Below, piece after piece: positions 63,039-64,000 of a stretch of 64,000 nucleotides of DNA; position 1 is the first letter of the stretch, and every line of letters begins with the position of its first letter. Below the pieces are notes generated by a model. The model saw only the letters and a program-made list of their open reading frames with translations, was not told the origin of the DNA and did no database searches. Position numbers and translations under genes: made by a program. The DNA is taken from the NCBI GenBank assembly GCA_964342355.1, contig CAYFFG010000017.1, forward strand, positions 1-64,000, read 5' to 3'. The DNA comes from Hirschia sp964342355 (lineage in GTDB: Bacteria > Pseudomonadota > Alphaproteobacteria > Caulobacterales > Hyphomonadaceae).

Positions 63039-63425
63039 ATGGCTAATCTTGAACAACTTGTTGAGGACCTGTCCTCCCTGACCGTTATGGAAGCTGCTGA
63101 GTTGGCGACCATGCTTGAAGAAAAATGGGGCGTCTCTGCGGCTGCTCCTGTTGCAATGGCTGCAATGCCAGGTGCTGGCGGTGACGCTGGCGCTGCTGCT
63201 GCTGAAGAAAAGACTGAATTTGACGTCGTTCTGAAAGCTGCGGGCGACAAGAAAATCAACGTAATTAAGGCTGTCCGCGAAGTTGTCGCTGGTCTTGGTC
63301 TGAAAGAAGCTAAAGAGCTTGTTGAAGGCGCGCCTAAAGCAATCAAAGAAGGCATCGCTAAAGACGAAGCTGAAGAAATCAAGAAGAAGCTTGAAGAAGC
63401 CGGCGCTGAAGTCGAGCTTAAGTAA
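63039..63425 (+). CDS. rplL: Ribosomal protein L7/L12
   Basis: 128 residues, the standard L12: N-terminal dimer domain (LEQLVEDLSSLTVMEAAEL), Ala/Gly hinge (VAMAAMPGAGGDAGAAAAE) and C-terminal domain with EKTEFDVVLKAAGDKKINVI and GLKEAKELVEGAPK. Forms the factor-recruiting stalk on L10. Confidence 0.97.
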   Translation: MANLEQLVEDLSSLTVMEAAELATMLEEKWGVSAAAPVAMAAMPGAGGDAGAAAAEEKTEFDVVLKAAGDKKINVIKAVREVVAGLGLKEAKELVEGAPKAIKEGIAKDEAEEIKKKLEEAGAEVELK

Positions 63426-63488
63426 GCTTTTCTGCTTTAAGGCTGCCATGGCGTGAGCGCAAATGCTGTGGCGGCCTCTAAAACATTG

Positions 63489-63519
63489 GCGGCGTTCCTG
63501 TTTTGGGGTCGCCGCTTTT
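63489..63519 (+). terminator. Attenuator-like hairpin between rplL and rpoB
   Basis: GCGGCG (63489-63494) pairs with CGCCGC (63510-63515), loop 15 bases, then TTTT. An rplL-rpoB attenuator that lets only part of the transcripts reach rpoB is typical, so a partial terminator role is likely. Stem is only six pairs. Confidence 0.65.
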
Positions 63520-63595
63520 GCGCACCGAATGCAACGAGGCGACCGGTCCCCTTGATTGGCGCGATTGGCTCGACCCTAAATTAGAGGCCCAAAGC

Positions 63596-64000
63596 ATGGC
63601 TCTGTCGTTTACGGCGAAGAAGCGTATTCGGAAATCCTTCGGGAGCATCCCAGAATCCATCCAAATGCCGAACCTGATCGAGATTCAGCGTTCGTCTTAC
63701 GAACAGTTTCTGCAAATGCACATTGCAGCATCTGAGCGTGACGGTGATGGCCTGGAAGCGGTGTTCAAGTCGGTATTTCCAATCAAGGATTTCCAAGATC
63801 GTGCAACGCTTGAGTACGTTTCGTACGAATTTGAACCGCCAAAATTCGACGTAAAAGAGTGTATGCAGCGCGATCTGAACTATGCTGCGCCTCTTAAAGT
63901 CAAGCTGCGCCTGATCGTGTTTGAGCTCGATGAGGAAACTGGCGCACGTTCCATTAAGGACATTAAAGAGCAAGACGTATATCTTGGCGACATTCCGCTG
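63596..64000 (+). CDS. rpoB: RNA polymerase beta subunit, N-terminal part (cut by window end)
   Basis: First 135 codons of rpoB, open to the window edge. The start MALSFTAKKRIRKSFG, the IQMPNLIEIQRSSYEQF segment and PIKDFQDRATLEYVSYEF are highly conserved in beta. GAGG lies eight bases before the ATG. The remaining roughly 1,200 codons lie outside the window. Confidence 0.97.
   Translation, partial: MALSFTAKKRIRKSFGSIPESIQMPNLIEIQRSSYEQFLQMHIAASERDGDGLEAVFKSVFPIKDFQDRATLEYVSYEFEPPKFDVKECMQRDLNYAAPLKVKLRLIVFELDEETGARSIKDIKEQDVYLGDIPL

Overview
The window looks like chromosomal DNA from an alphaproteobacterium, roughly half G+C by eye. Evidence for the class: an Irr-type Fur regulator with a HHH motif, a DUF2336 protein, an alphaproteobacterial-type PHA module (PhaC, phasin, PhaR, intracellular PhaZ), succinoglycan-type Exo proteins, and secE-nusG-rplKA-rplJL-rpoB at the right end. 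A marine or prosthecate lineage (Caulobacterales/Maricaulales-like) would fit, but the genus cannot be fixed from sequence alone. I saw no tRNA, rRNA, CRISPR array, insertion sequence or phage gene.

Layout. 0-13 kb: a Tat-exported alpha/beta hydrolase, then a nine-gene minus-strand surface-polysaccharide operon (SDR epimerase/dehydratase, SAF-domain oxidoreductase, glucose-1-phosphate cytidylyltransferase, flippase, three GT2 and one GT4 glycosyltransferases, second flippase) with a divergent rmlC-like epimerase that carries a 14-codon coupled leader ORF. 13-24 kb: LhgO-like oxidase, feoAB behind a Fur-box-like dyad, epoxide hydrolase, cold-shock protein with a structured leader, M28 lipoprotein peptidase, UDG-family protein, lipoprotein hydrolase, a methyltransferase-like protein with an acidic tail, and leucine-type dehydrogenase. 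24-31 kb: ThiO, then a group of possible signalling proteins (SLT transglycosylase, DUF2336, degenerate EAL-like protein, HPt protein), NAD kinase, an unknown exported protein and a lipoprotein cytochrome c. 31-35 kb: pgi, irr, and an orphan ParA ATPase with a small overlapping partner. 35-45 kb: a second, succinoglycan-like exopolysaccharide locus (ExoA-, ExoK-, ExoQ- and ExoO-like proteins, outer-membrane barrel, Wzc/ExoP tyrosine kinase, extra GT2). 45-54 kb: fatty-acid oxidation genes followed by the PHA granule genes. 54-60 kb: TetR regulator, sulfotransferase, and the Anbu proteasome-like operon (Anbu, transglutaminase, alpha-E, circularly permuted ATP-grasp). 60-64 kb: secE, nusG, rplK, rplA, rplJ, rplL and the first 135 codons of rpoB.

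How it works together. Two separate polysaccharide systems suggest a cell with both an O-antigen/capsule-like glycan and an exported Exo-type polymer. Beta-oxidation enzymes sit beside PHA synthesis and mobilisation genes, so acyl-CoA intermediates could be channelled to storage polymer; repeated TGCCGC-type dyads in front of the phasin gene are a good candidate operator for the PhaR encoded 3 kb away. Iron control is visible twice: a Fur-like box before feoAB and an Irr-box-like sequence before irr. The least explained pieces are the ParA/small-protein pair, the degenerate EAL protein, and the methyltransferase-like protein ending in a FliM-type acidic motif.
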